A DNA stretch of 64,000 bases from CAYNZP01 sp964401835 (lineage in GTDB: Bacteria > Planctomycetota > Phycisphaerae > SM23-33): assembly GCA_964401835.1 (NCBI GenBank), contig CAYNZP010000001.1:62001-126000 (forward strand), given 5' to 3'. The notes under the pieces were generated by a model. It was not told where the DNA came from. It ran no database searches and saw only the letters and a list, made by a program, of their open reading frames with translations. Each line of letters starts with the position of its first letter. Position 1 is the first letter of the stretch. This document shows positions 36,879 through 45,803 of the stretch, in pieces. The position numbers were made by a program, and so were the translations under genes.

Positions 36879-37196
36879 ATGAACGATAGAATCGAAAAAA
36901 TCATTTCCATGCTGGAAAGAACCCCCAACGACACCTTTTTGCATTATAGCCTCGGTATGGAATACATATCTGCCGAAAGATTCGACGACGCTGTCGATTC
37001 ATTCCAAAAGTGCGTCGAACTGGATGAAAACTATTTAGCAGCCTATGTAGAATGCGGCAAAGCCCTGCGCAGCGCCGCCCGACTTGACGAGGCAAGACAG
37101 GTTTTCTCCCAGGCGATGGAACTGGCCGTTACTCAAGGCGAAAGCCACATGCGCGACTTTATCCAGCAGCAACTCGACGCTTTGCCTAAGGATTAA
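36879..37196 (+). CDS. Small TPR-repeat protein
   Basis: 105 residues from the ATG at 36879 (AAGGAAA upstream). Two or three tetratricopeptide repeats: FLHYSLGMEYISAERFDDAV, KCVELDENYLAAYVECGKAL and ARQVFSQAMELA. A protein-protein interaction module, cytoplasmic. It ends 305 bp before gyrB. Confidence 0.82.
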   Translation: MNDRIEKIISMLERTPNDTFLHYSLGMEYISAERFDDAVDSFQKCVELDENYLAAYVECGKALRSAARLDEARQVFSQAMELAVTQGESHMRDFIQQQLDALPKD

Positions 37197-37501
37197 GAAA
37201 GGTTCACAGTCGCATTTTTAACGATTTTTGGGTCCTAATTATTGATTAATCGCATGTTCCTTACTGCTTCAGGCTCAAGAGCGAAGAACGACTTTTCCTC
37301 TCTTCGCTAGTTCTTGTTATCAAAACACTTACAATGCCAAAAAACGCGACCGATTTCGGGTTTTGACTGGCTATCGGAATCATCTTCTGCGATAATAATT
37401 CGATTAGGAATTTCGGCTTGAATGCTCGTTTTTTATAAGTCAAACGCATCAGGCGAATTGCAGAAAAATTGTAGAAAAAATGAAGAAGGAGAGGTGTTCA
37501 G
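37197..37501 (+). other. Intergenic region upstream of gyrB
   Basis: About 305 bp. A GATAAT at 37391-37396 is a possible -10 box for gyrB, but the best TTGACT upstream of it is 22 bp away, too far for a standard promoter. No DnaA-box cluster was seen, so I find no sign of an origin here. Confidence 0.35.
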
Positions 37502-39994
37502 TTGGCCAAGGATAAGGCCCCGGTTAAACCCAAAAACGGCGAAAAGGTATACGACGAGAGCCAGATCAAGGTGCTGCGGGGGCTTGAGGCTGTCCGCAAG
37601 CGACCCGGTATGTACATTGGTGATACCACCCCTCGCGGGCTTCACCACCTCGTTTGGGAAATTGTCGATAACGCCGTCGATGAAGCGATGGCGGGGCGTT
37701 GCAGCAATATCTCCGTTACCATCCATCCCGATGGCTCGTGCAGCGTGGTCGATGACGGCGTGGGTATCCCTGTCGGGGTGCATCCGACCGAAAAAGTATC
37801 TACGCTTGAAGTCGTGTTCTGCCATCTTCATGCCGGCGGCAAGTTCGACCACGGCGTTTACAAGGTTTCTGGCGGCTTGCATGGTGTCGGAGCTTCTGTT
37901 GTCAACGCGCTTAGCGAATGGCTGGAAGTCGAAGTTTCTCGCGAAGGCAACGTTTACCGCATGGAATTCGAGCGTGGCAAGAAGGCAAGCGACCTGAAAA
38001 AGATTGGCCAGAAAAAGAAGACCGGCACAAAGGTAACCTTCAGGCCCGACACCGAGATGTTTCCCGATATCAAGTTCCGATACGAAGTTCTTGTCACTCG
38101 CCTGCGAGAGCTTGCCTACCTCAACGAGGGCACGTGCTTCAAGATCAAGGATGAGCGCACCGACAAGGAAGAGACCTTCCAGTTTAACAAGGGCCTGCAG
38201 GCGTTTGTGCAGCATCTTAACGAGGGCAAGACTACTCTCCATAAGCCGATTTCTCTCCATAAAGAAGACGAAAAAACAAAGCTGGTTCTCGATGTCGTCA
38301 TGCAGTACACCGACGGCTTTAACGAAACCATTTTCACATTTGCCAACAACATCAACACGCTCGAAGGCGGCACGCACCTTTCGGGCTTTAGAAGCGCCCT
38401 TACGCGGACGATCAACTTCTACTCCCGCAGCGCCAAGCTGCTCAAGGACAAGACCAACCCCACCGGCGACGACCTGCGTGAAGGCCTGACGACGATAATC
38501 TCGGTCAAGGTGCCCGAGCCCCAGTTTGAAGGCCAGACCAAGACCAAACTCGGCAACAGCGAGGTCGAGACCTTCGTAACGCAGGCGGTCAACGAGCAGC
38601 TCAACAGCTGGCTGGAGGAGCACCCGGCCGAGGCCAAGCGAATCATCAACAAGGGCATCCAGGCCCTTCAGGCACGCGAGGCGGCTCGCAAGGCACGCGA
38701 TCTGACTCGCCGCAAAGGTGCACTCACCAGCGGTTCGCTGCCGGGCAAACTTGCTGACTGCCGAAGCAAGGACGTCGCCACTACCGAACTGTACCTGGTC
38801 GAGGGCGATTCGGCAGGCGGGCCGGCCAAGCAGGGCCGAAACTCCGCCATCCAAGCGATACTGCCGCTCAAGGGCAAGATACTCAACGTCGAGAAGGCAC
38901 GGCTGGACAAGATCCTCAACTTCAACGAAATCCAGAAGATCATCTCAGCCCTCGGTTGCGGCATCGGTGAGGACGAGTTCGATCTTACCAAGCTGCGGTA
39001 CGGCAAGATAATCATCATGACTGACGCCGACGTTGACGGCAGCCACATTCGCACGCTGCTGCTGACGTTCTTCTTCCGTCACATGAAACCGCTAATCGAA
39101 AACGGCCACGTGTTCATCGCACAGCCGCCGCTTTATCTTGTTTCCCGCAAGCGCCACAAGGAATATGTCATCGACGAAGGGCAGATGCGAAAGACCCTCG
39201 TCAATCTCGGCCTGGAAAATACGACGCTGAAGATCATGGACACCTCCGGCAAAAAGCCAAAGGTCGCCAGCGAGTTCAACGGCGCCAAGCTGCGTGATCT
39301 TATCGAAATTCTCGAACAGCTCTCCGAGAAGGTCCACGTCGTCGAGCGTCGCGGGCTTGATTTCTCGGTGCTGATGGACAAACGCAAAGGCGGCAAGCTT
39401 CCGACTCACTGGATGGTGGTCAATGGTGAGGAGAAATTCTGCCACTCGCAGGGAGAGTATGCCGACCTTCTCACGCAGTATTCCGAGGCCATCCTCGATG
39501 AGGACGAAGGTTCCAACGGCAATGGCAACGCCAACGGAAATGCTACGCCGCGTATCCGGCGCCGAGCCGAGTTGCATGAAGTTAAGGACCTCGAAAAACT
39601 CATCGCAAAGCTCGCAAAGCACGGCCTGAGCGTTGAAGACTACTACCTCAAACGCGAAGAGTCTGTCACCGGCGAGAAAGAGCCCGCCAAGTACATCCTC
39701 GTCAACGAGGACGAGCCGACCGAACTGGAAAATGTTTCCGAGATAGCTCCGGGCATTCGCAAGGTTGGCTCAAAGGGCATGGAGATAAAACGCTTCAAGG
39801 GCCTGGGCGAGATGAACGCCGACGAGCTTTGGGAAACCACAATGGACCCTGAGCGGCGGGTGCTGCTTCGGGTGCAGTCGGAAGAAGCCGAAGAAGCCGA
39901 GCGTATGTTCTCGCTGCTGATGGGCGACAACGTCGAAAGGCGGCGCGGCTTCATCGAAGAACACGCACTTGAAGTCAAGAACCTCGACGTGTAA
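37502..39994 (+). CDS. gyrB: DNA gyrase subunit B
   Basis: 830 residues from a TTG with GGAG ten bases upstream. GHKL ATPase domain (GLEAVRKRPGMYIGD, DDGVGIPV), transducer, TOPRIM (LVEGDSAGGPAKQGRN near 434; IIMTDADVDGSHIRT) and C-terminal KRFKGLGEMNADELWETTM. An insertion of about 150 residues within the TOPRIM/tail region (about 560-720) contains a Gly-Asn low-complexity run (GSNGNGNANGNATP) and resembles the one known from proteobacterial GyrB. In EGDSAGGPAKQGR, Pro replaces the usual Ser. gyrA is not in the window. Confidence 0.96.
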   Translation: MAKDKAPVKPKNGEKVYDESQIKVLRGLEAVRKRPGMYIGDTTPRGLHHLVWEIVDNAVDEAMAGRCSNISVTIHPDGSCSVVDDGVGIPVGVHPTEKVSTLEVVFCHLHAGGKFDHGVYKVSGGLHGVGASVVNALSEWLEVEVSREGNVYRMEFERGKKASDLKKIGQKKKTGTKVTFRPDTEMFPDIKFRYEVLVTRLRELAYLNEGTCFKIKDERTDKEETFQFNKGLQAFVQHLNEGKTTLHKPISLHKEDEKTKLVLDVVMQYTDGFNETIFTFANNINTLEGGTHLSGFRSALTRTINFYSRSAKLLKDKTNPTGDDLREGLTTIISVKVPEPQFEGQTKTKLGNSEVETFVTQAVNEQLNSWLEEHPAEAKRIINKGIQALQAREAARKARDLTRRKGALTSGSLPGKLADCRSKDVATTELYLVEGDSAGGPAKQGRNSAIQAILPLKGKILNVEKARLDKILNFNEIQKIISALGCGIGEDEFDLTKLRYGKIIIMTDADVDGSHIRTLLLTFFFRHMKPLIENGHVFIAQPPLYLVSRKRHKEYVIDEGQMRKTLVNLGLENTTLKIMDTSGKKPKVASEFNGAKLRDLIEILEQLSEKVHVVERRGLDFSVLMDKRKGGKLPTHWMVVNGEEKFCHSQGEYADLLTQYSEAILDEDEGSNGNGNANGNATPRIRRRAELHEVKDLEKLIAKLAKHGLSVEDYYLKREESVTGEKEPAKYILVNEDEPTELENVSEIAPGIRKVGSKGMEIKRFKGLGEMNADELWETTMDPERRVLLRVQSEEAEEAERMFSLLMGDNVERRRGFIEEHALEVKNLDV

Positions 39995-40017
39995 CGCACG
40001 GGCAGTTTGACACATTC

Positions 40018-40045
40018 AAACGGCGGGCATTGTCCCGCCGTTTTT
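40018..40045 (+). terminator. Intrinsic terminator of gyrB
   Basis: AAACGGCGGG and CCCGCCGTTT form a 10-bp stem with a six-base loop, followed by a T run. It lies 24 bp after the gyrB stop. Confidence 0.9.
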
Positions 40046-40071
40046 ATTGCGCCTTGCACATTTTCCGGAAG

Positions 40072-40161
40072 CTGCCCGAAACTGCCCAATTCTGCCCGAA
40101 TCTGCCCAATTCTGCCCAGTTCTGCCCAAATGTGCCCAATACTGCCCAAAACTGCCCAGTT
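40072..40161. repeat. Nine tandem copies of a 10-bp repeat
   Basis: Consensus CTGCCCAANN repeated nine times without a gap. The CTGCCC core is invariant except for one GTGCCC, while the last three or four bases vary. The 10-bp period is close to one helical turn, so the CCC tracts face the same side of the helix. It lies between the gyrB terminator and an AT-rich region. It may be a variable-number repeat or a phased protein-binding array. Confidence 0.85.
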
Positions 40162-40460
40162 TTAAAATGGCTTAAGCTACGGCTGTTGATGGGCTTGGGA
40201 GAAATATCGCTTATTAAATTGTCAAATTATCAAAAAACCGGAATTTTTTGGGAAGAATAGTCCTTCCATATATACCCGCCCAAACCGGGACTTCACGCGC
40301 AAAGCGGTAACGTAATCTTCCGGCCATGCAGCTAAGCCCCGGCCGGGCCATGAAAAGAATTTTTTTGGATTTCTTTGGTAGGGCGTTAGCCAGTTAGAAA
40401 AGTTAGTATAATTTCATCTTAGGATTATTGCCGATTCTTTTTTTATAAAGGGAATATTAC

Positions 40461-40526
40461 ATGTCTTCTATGGCATCATATTTTGGATATGTGGATATGG
40501 TTGATTTGGAGAATTCCGTTATTTAA
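40461..40526 (+). CDS. Possible 21-residue ORF
   Basis: AAGGGA precedes the ATG at reasonable spacing. The peptide (MSSMASYFGYVDMVDLENSV and Ile) looks like the beginning of a longer protein, so this may be the stub of a decayed gene. Very short; weak call. Confidence 0.2.
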   Translation: MSSMASYFGYVDMVDLENSVI

Positions 40527-40572
40527 GCCATTTACTTTCAAGAAAAAATAATGTTACGGATTACATTCAAAA

Positions 40573-40586
40573 TATGAACGTTCATA
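40573..40586. promoter_or_regulatory. Perfect 14-bp palindrome upstream of the membrane-protein gene
   Basis: TATGAACGTTCATA is self-complementary and lies 22 bp before the ATG at 40608. It is a plausible operator for that gene. Confidence 0.4.
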
Positions 40587-40607
40587 AGAACAGGAAGGTA
40601 GATTAAG

Positions 40608-41015
40608 ATGATAAAATTAATACCATTGTGGGTGGGAGCATTTGTCGGCACGACAGTAATGTGTTATTTATTGGATTGGTCTAACATTTTAGATGGAGTC
40701 TATATACCTTTCTGGCACCTTTTAACCTTTTCAAATGTTGTTGTTTTCATTCAAATCTCGTTCTTTGCCTTCGCAACCTTATTTTTTGCTAAGACCTTAA
40801 AAATTGATATCGTGTTTGGGCCCTATGTTAATTTTATATTAGGGTTATTCTTTAGTATTGTTTATCTTTTTTTTGCTACACGGGAAGGAATAATAAACTT
40901 CAAATTTCCTGACGCAGATTGGTTCTTTTTTATGCTTCTCCCTTTGATTGTGTTTATCCCTATGTTATGCACCGGACTTTTATTGAAAAGAATGATCTGC
41001 AAAATTCGCAGGTAG
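40608..41015 (+). CDS. Four-helix membrane protein of unknown function
   Basis: 135 residues with AGGAAGG before the ATG. Four predicted transmembrane helices (about 5-22, 36-60, 70-86, 103-125) with short loops and a basic C-terminus (KRMICKIRR). Its base composition is much lower in GC than gyrB or the following gene, which suggests recent acquisition. No family is recognised. Confidence 0.65.
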   Translation: MIKLIPLWVGAFVGTTVMCYLLDWSNILDGVYIPFWHLLTFSNVVVFIQISFFAFATLFFAKTLKIDIVFGPYVNFILGLFFSIVYLFFATREGIINFKFPDADWFFFMLLPLIVFIPMLCTGLLLKRMICKIRR

Positions 41016-41095
41016 AGTGGGTGCTTGCACCCACGCGTAAAAGCTTGTAGTTCAGCCACACTACTGTTTAACCGATGCACCAATCCACCGATTAA

Positions 41096-43261
41096 CTAAT
41101 CCACTCTTTTCAATTCTTCCATTCTTTCGATTAGTTGCTGCGGGGTGTGGGCTGGTGCGAGGCAGGTTTTGTTTTTGCAGACGTAGGCGATTGGTTTTTC
41201 GCCGGCCTTGTAGCCGAGCCTTTCCATCAGCAAAGCCTGAGCTTCAACTTCGGGGTCGAGCGTTATGACTATGGCGTTTGGGATATAACTCTGCCGGGCT
41301 GTCTGCGTTAATCGCGCAACTTCGAGATTATTTGCCGGTCCGATAACAGCAACCACGCGCGGGCCGTTGAGGCTCTGGTCCAGTGACAGTGCAAAGCCGG
41401 CCACAAACGTCCCCCACGAGCTGTCGATAGCACCGGCTACGCTTTGCATCGCCTTTTCGCTTGCCGCTCGCAGGTCGTCCCGGCCGGTAAGATAAGCGAT
41501 ATCCAGCAGCACCTGCGCGGCTACGGAAAAAGCGCTTCGTGTTGGCGAGTCTTCGATCTGCCGGGTGGGCGAAACACTGGACGGGCCGCCATTTTCGATT
41601 TTTGGACTATTGAGAAAGCCGCCATCAGAAGTTGTCAATTCCGCGACGATATAATCGGCGAGCGTCTCAGCTGTTTTCAAATATTTCTCGTCGGAAGTTA
41701 CCGCGAAGGCATGCACCAGTGCCCTTGCCATCCATGCCTGGTCAGCCAGCAGGCCGGGTTCTTTCAGTTCACTGTTGTGGCGGTAATGCGCAAACACGCC
41801 GTCTTCGTTTCGCAGCGTAACAAGCAGATTGTCCAGCACGTCAAGTGCGGTCTGTAGGCACCGCTGAGAGCCCAGCCGCTGGTATGCTGTAAGGTAGGCG
41901 TCTATCATCATGGCGTTTAAATCCGCAAAGGCTGTTTTATCCACACTCGGCGTTGGCCTTTTGAGTCTGCGTTTCAGTATGGCTGCTTTTGCGCCGGACA
42001 AAAATTCTTCAAACTCGGCCTCGTCTTTTTCGTACAACCTTGCGTGCTGGGCGATGGTCTTTGGCGCAAAGAGCACGTTTCGGCCGGGCCGGCCGTGCAT
42101 GTCGCCTACCGGGTCGATGTCGTAAAAGCTCAGGACTACTTCGGATTCATCGCCGAATAATTTCATTACCTCTTCCGACGTCCATGTAAAGTAATCGCCA
42201 TCGTCGCCGGCTGCGGCGTCTGCGTCCTGACTGGCGTAAAAATGAGTCTGGCCGGGGTCTTTCAACACTCGATCAATCCAGTCGATAGTCTCTCTAGCCA
42301 CCCGCGCGAACTGCTCATCGCCGGTGATCGCGTAGGCGTTGGCATAATTAGCCAGCATGGCTGCGTTGTCGTAGGCCATCTTCTCGAAGTGTGGCACGTG
42401 CCAGCGAGCATCCACGCTGTATCGGTGAAAGCCCCCGCCGATCTGGTCGCAAACGCCCCCGCGCGCGATTGAGGCGAGGGTCTGGGAGGCCATGCTAGTT
42501 GCCCTGGGTTCATCGCGCCAGCCGGTAAGAAAAAGAAATTCTATCGCAGCGGGATTAAAAAACTTTGGCGCCCCGCCGAAGCCGCCATGCTGGTTGTCAA
42601 AACTGTTCCGCAGGCCCGCATAAACTTCATCCAGAATTGACTCGGAAAGCTTGCTGTGACTGCTGAAGAATTTTTCCGATTCCTCCCCCGCCCTCTCGCG
42701 GAGCTTTTCGGCGGCCTCGTTTATATGTTTGCGATTTTCCCGCCATGTTTTTTCGAGCTGTTCCAGCAGATCTATCATGCCGACGCTCGCCCCGTAGCGA
42801 GGGTCTTCTCGCGGTGGCAGGAAAGTTGCCTTGTAGAGGACATACCCTTCGGGGGTGATGACCACGGTGAGCGGCCAGCCGTTGCCGCGCGAATTTATAA
42901 GCGGAACGGACCGCTGGAAATAGTTGTCCACATGCGGCAGGCGGTCGCGGTCTATGCGGAGCGGGATAAACCTTTCGTTGAGCAGCTCGATTACTTCCGG
43001 GTCGTCGTAGGTTACCTCGTCCATGACGTGGCACCAATGGCACCAGGTAGCCCCGCTGTCGAAAAGTATCAGTTTGTCCTGGGCCTGTGCCTTTTTGAAC
43101 GGCTCGGGCCCCCACTGCATCCAGTTTATAACTTCTTTGTCAGTCGCGGTTTTCCTGGCCATATCGCCGCCGCCTTTCCCCTTGCCCTGGTCTTGCCGGC
43201 ACCCGACCAACAGGCTCGCGGCAATTGCCAAGATCAGGATTATTATATGCTTAACCTTCAT
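41096..43261 (-). CDS. Thioredoxin-like DUF255 (YyaL/SSP411-type) lipoprotein
   Basis: About 721 residues; ATG at 43261 (a TTG lies one codon upstream). Lipoprotein signal with LLVGC, then a thioredoxin-like DUF255 domain (about 45-200) with ATWCHWCHVMDEVTYDDPE. A long alpha/alpha-toroid domain follows (FGGAPKFFNPAAIEFL, HVPHFEKMAYDNAAMLANYANAY). Relatives are usually cytoplasmic; this copy has an export signal. The CxxC pair suggests redox chemistry, but the substrate is unknown. Confidence 0.9.
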   Translation of the reverse strand: MKVKHIIILILAIAASLLVGCRQDQGKGKGGGDMARKTATDKEVINWMQWGPEPFKKAQAQDKLILFDSGATWCHWCHVMDEVTYDDPEVIELLNERFIPLRIDRDRLPHVDNYFQRSVPLINSRGNGWPLTVVITPEGYVLYKATFLPPREDPRYGASVGMIDLLEQLEKTWRENRKHINEAAEKLRERAGEESEKFFSSHSKLSESILDEVYAGLRNSFDNQHGGFGGAPKFFNPAAIEFLFLTGWRDEPRATSMASQTLASIARGGVCDQIGGGFHRYSVDARWHVPHFEKMAYDNAAMLANYANAYAITGDEQFARVARETIDWIDRVLKDPGQTHFYASQDADAAAGDDGDYFTWTSEEVMKLFGDESEVVLSFYDIDPVGDMHGRPGRNVLFAPKTIAQHARLYEKDEAEFEEFLSGAKAAILKRRLKRPTPSVDKTAFADLNAMMIDAYLTAYQRLGSQRCLQTALDVLDNLLVTLRNEDGVFAHYRHNSELKEPGLLADQAWMARALVHAFAVTSDEKYLKTAETLADYIVAELTTSDGGFLNSPKIENGGPSSVSPTRQIEDSPTRSAFSVAAQVLLDIAYLTGRDDLRAASEKAMQSVAGAIDSSWGTFVAGFALSLDQSLNGPRVVAVIGPANNLEVARLTQTARQSYIPNAIVITLDPEVEAQALLMERLGYKAGEKPIAYVCKNKTCLAPAHTPQQLIERMEELKRVD

Positions 43262-43380
43262 CAATTAATTCTAGCCCGGCCAAATGGTCAATTTCGCCCG
43301 CAGCAAGCTTGACTCATATGGGCTCATGTCGTACAAAGTCTTGCTTTGAAACCGTTAAAGAGCAGCTTTGGAGAAATAAA

Positions 43381-44550
43381 ATGGCCACGCAGGCCCAACT
43401 TATCGAACAGACGAAAAACTGCCTGATGCCGAACTACGGCCAGCCGATGCTCGCGATCATTCGCGGCGAAGGTGCGAAGCTCTGGGACGCTGACGGCAAG
43501 GAATATGTCGATTTCTTTGCCGGTTTCGGTGCCGGCGGGGTAACCGGGCATTGTCATCCCAAGGTCGTCGAGGCTGTCAAAGCACAGGCAGACAAACTGC
43601 TGTCTCACGGCAACTTTTTTACAAACGAGCCGCAAATTGAGCTGGCCGAGTCGATAACCTCGCACGCTTTCGGCGGAAAGGTCTTTTTCTGCCATAGCGG
43701 CGCAGAGGCGAACGAAGCGGCGCTTAAGCTTGTGCGGCTGGCCGCTGGCGAGGGGCGATATAAGATTATCAGCTTCAACAACTGCTTCCATGGCCGGACC
43801 ATGGGCGGGCTGAGCCTGACGCCCGAAGAAAAGCAGAAAGGCTTCGAGCCGATGCTGCCGGGCAATGTAAAGGTAGATTTCGGCGACCTCGACGCGGCAG
43901 CTGCAGCAGTTGACGACGAAACCGCGGGCGTCTTCGTCGAGCCGATTCAGGGCGAAGGCGGCATGAACATACCGACTGTAGAATTCATGCAGGGCCTGCG
44001 GAATCTCTGTAACGAAAAAAATATACTTTTAGTCTGCGACGAGGTCTGGACGGCGCCGGCCCGAACGGGCAAGTGGTTCGCCTATCAGCATTACGGCATC
44101 GAGCCGGACGTGATGACCCTCGCCAAGGCCATCGGCGGCGGCCTGCCGGTTGGTGCGTGCGTAGCGTCGCCCAGGTATCAGGATGTGCTTGGCCCGGGCA
44201 AGCATGGCTGCACGGTGGGCGGCAACCCGCTTTGCGCAGCTGCCGGAGCAGCCTGCATGAAACTCATTGCCGAAGAAAACCTCCTGGAGCGGGCTGTGAA
44301 TATCGGCCAGAAGATTGCGAAGATGATTGGTGATGCCAATCTCAGCTGCGTTAAAGATATCCGCAGCGCCGGCGTTATGATAGGCATCGAACTGGACAAG
44401 CCCGCAAACGAAGTGTTTGAGGCGGCGATGGATAAGGGGCTTTTGGTCTGCTATGCCGGCCAAAACGTATTGCGCCTTGCACCGCCGATTGTTACAGAAG
44501 ATGAGTTGATAGATAAAGGAATGGAAATTCTGCTGGGCATTTTGCGATAG
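43381..44550 (+). CDS. argD: Acetylornithine/class-III aminotransferase
   Basis: 389 residues from the ATG at 43381 (GGAGAAA upstream). PLP-dependent fold type I, class III: FFCHSGAEANEAALKLVR, FHGRTMGGLSLT, EPIQGEGGM, LLVCDEVWTAPARTG and the PLP lysine in TLAKAIGGGLPVG. By length and motifs it fits N-acetylornithine aminotransferase of arginine synthesis. In CDEVWTAPARTG the usual CDEVQTGxGRTG has Trp and Ala-Pro, so substrate specificity may differ. Start of a likely operon with the cysteine desulfurase and HcpR-like regulator. Confidence 0.87.
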   Translation: MATQAQLIEQTKNCLMPNYGQPMLAIIRGEGAKLWDADGKEYVDFFAGFGAGGVTGHCHPKVVEAVKAQADKLLSHGNFFTNEPQIELAESITSHAFGGKVFFCHSGAEANEAALKLVRLAAGEGRYKIISFNNCFHGRTMGGLSLTPEEKQKGFEPMLPGNVKVDFGDLDAAAAAVDDETAGVFVEPIQGEGGMNIPTVEFMQGLRNLCNEKNILLVCDEVWTAPARTGKWFAYQHYGIEPDVMTLAKAIGGGLPVGACVASPRYQDVLGPGKHGCTVGGNPLCAAAGAACMKLIAEENLLERAVNIGQKIAKMIGDANLSCVKDIRSAGVMIGIELDKPANEVFEAAMDKGLLVCYAGQNVLRLAPPIVTEDELIDKGMEILLGILR

Positions 44551-44597
44551 AATCCCACCGGTCAGTTGAGTTGAATTGCCTGGCGTGAATTTCTACG

Positions 44598-45791
44598 ATG
44601 GTTGTAATGAACAGACGTATATATATGGACAATTCGGCTACGAGCTTTCCCAAACCGCCACAGGTTACCGATGCGATGGTCCGCTTCGCCAATGAATGCG
44701 GAGCTTCGGCTGGGCGGGGAGCTTACGCTGAGGCAAAGCAGTGCGAGCAGTTGATTGCTCTCTGTCGCCGGCGCATTGCCAAGTTGATTAATGCCGAATC
44801 GCCCGAGCGGATCGTTTTTACGATGAACTGCTCGGAGGCATTGGCGATAGCTATTCGCGGCCTGCTTAACACCGCGCCGCGAGGAACGCATGCTATCGCG
44901 ACAGCCCTTGAGCACAATTCCGTATTGCGACCTTACAACGCTCTGTCCGAGCATAACGGGCTCGTGCCGGAGTTCATCACCTGCGACAGCCAGACTGGCC
45001 TGGTCGATCCCGAAGATATCCGCAAGGCCTTGCGCCCGGAGACAAAACTTATCGCCTGCGTTCACGTCTCTAACGTAACCGGCACGATGCAGCCGATCGC
45101 AGAAGTTGCCCATATTGCCAACGATGCTGGGATTCCGATTGTTGTCGATGCTGCCCAGTCAATAGGACATGTTGAGATAGACGCACAGGCGCTTGGCGCA
45201 GACCTTGTCGCCTTCCCCGGCCATAAGGGCCTGATGGGGCCACTGGGAACTGGGGCGCTTTATATCAAGCCCGGCATGGAAGAAACACTTGCGACTATGA
45301 AAGAAGGCGGCACGGGCACGATTTCCGACCAGGCTCACCAGCCCCAGACCATGCCCGACAAATACGAGATAGGTTCGCACAACGCTGTCGGCCTGGCGGG
45401 GCTGTCCGAAGGCGTAGCATGGGTATTGGATAAAGGCGTTGCCGAAATCCGCCGCCACGACGCGAAGCTTTGCAAGCTTTTCATCGAAGCTACCGACGGC
45501 GTCGAGAACCTGAGGGTCTACGGCCCGAAGGGAGTTGAACATCGCAGCGGCGTTTTCAGCGTCAATGTTGCAGGCATGAGCCCGCACGAACTGGCGAAGC
45601 TGCTCGAAAAAGATTTCGGCATACTCACACGGCCGGGCGTTCATTGTGCCCCGCTGTCGCATGAGACAATCGGCACGCATCCGGTTGGGACGTGCCGGCT
45701 TAGTTTCGGTCCTTACACAACGAGCGAAGATGTCAGCTACGCCGCCAAATCGCTTTGTGAAATCGCTCAGCGCGCTACAGTCGGAAAATAG
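44598..45791 (+). CDS. Cysteine desulfurase-family aminotransferase
   Basis: 397 residues. PLP-dependent class V: IYMDNSATSFPKPPQV at the start, FTMNCSEALAIAIRG, the PLP lysine in AFPGHKGLMGPLGTGALYI and the active-site Cys loop LTRPGVHCAPLSHETIGT. NifS/Csd-like enzymes take sulfur from cysteine for Fe-S clusters and tRNA thiolation. Its place just upstream of the regulator and two Fe-S protein genes suggests a role in cluster supply. The start may be 44598 or the ATG at 44607. Confidence 0.9.
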   Translation: MVVMNRRIYMDNSATSFPKPPQVTDAMVRFANECGASAGRGAYAEAKQCEQLIALCRRRIAKLINAESPERIVFTMNCSEALAIAIRGLLNTAPRGTHAIATALEHNSVLRPYNALSEHNGLVPEFITCDSQTGLVDPEDIRKALRPETKLIACVHVSNVTGTMQPIAEVAHIANDAGIPIVVDAAQSIGHVEIDAQALGADLVAFPGHKGLMGPLGTGALYIKPGMEETLATMKEGGTGTISDQAHQPQTMPDKYEIGSHNAVGLAGLSEGVAWVLDKGVAEIRRHDAKLCKLFIEATDGVENLRVYGPKGVEHRSGVFSVNVAGMSPHELAKLLEKDFGILTRPGVHCAPLSHETIGTHPVGTCRLSFGPYTTSEDVSYAAKSLCEIAQRATVGK

Positions 45792-45803
45792 GCAGGCTTT
45801 TTT

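Larger units (their letters stand above)
40162..40607. other. AT-rich intergenic region
   Basis: About 445 bp, clearly richer in A and T than its neighbours. It contains a possible 21-codon ORF at 40461 and a palindrome at 40573; otherwise I see nothing firm. Confidence 0.4.

Noticed and set aside
37197..37501. Chromosomal origin upstream of gyrB
   Set aside because: No DnaA-box cluster, no dnaA or dnaN next to it, and no AT-rich unwinding element that stands out.
37433..38854. Long minus-strand ORF of 473 codons opposite gyrB
   Set aside because: It is the shadow of a highly expressed GC-biased gene; gyrB on the plus strand is certain.
40030..40260. ORF of 76 codons with repeated N-x-P-x-x-A-Q-F-C-P phrases
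   Set aside because: It is only the translation of the 10-bp DNA repeat; no ribosome-binding site.
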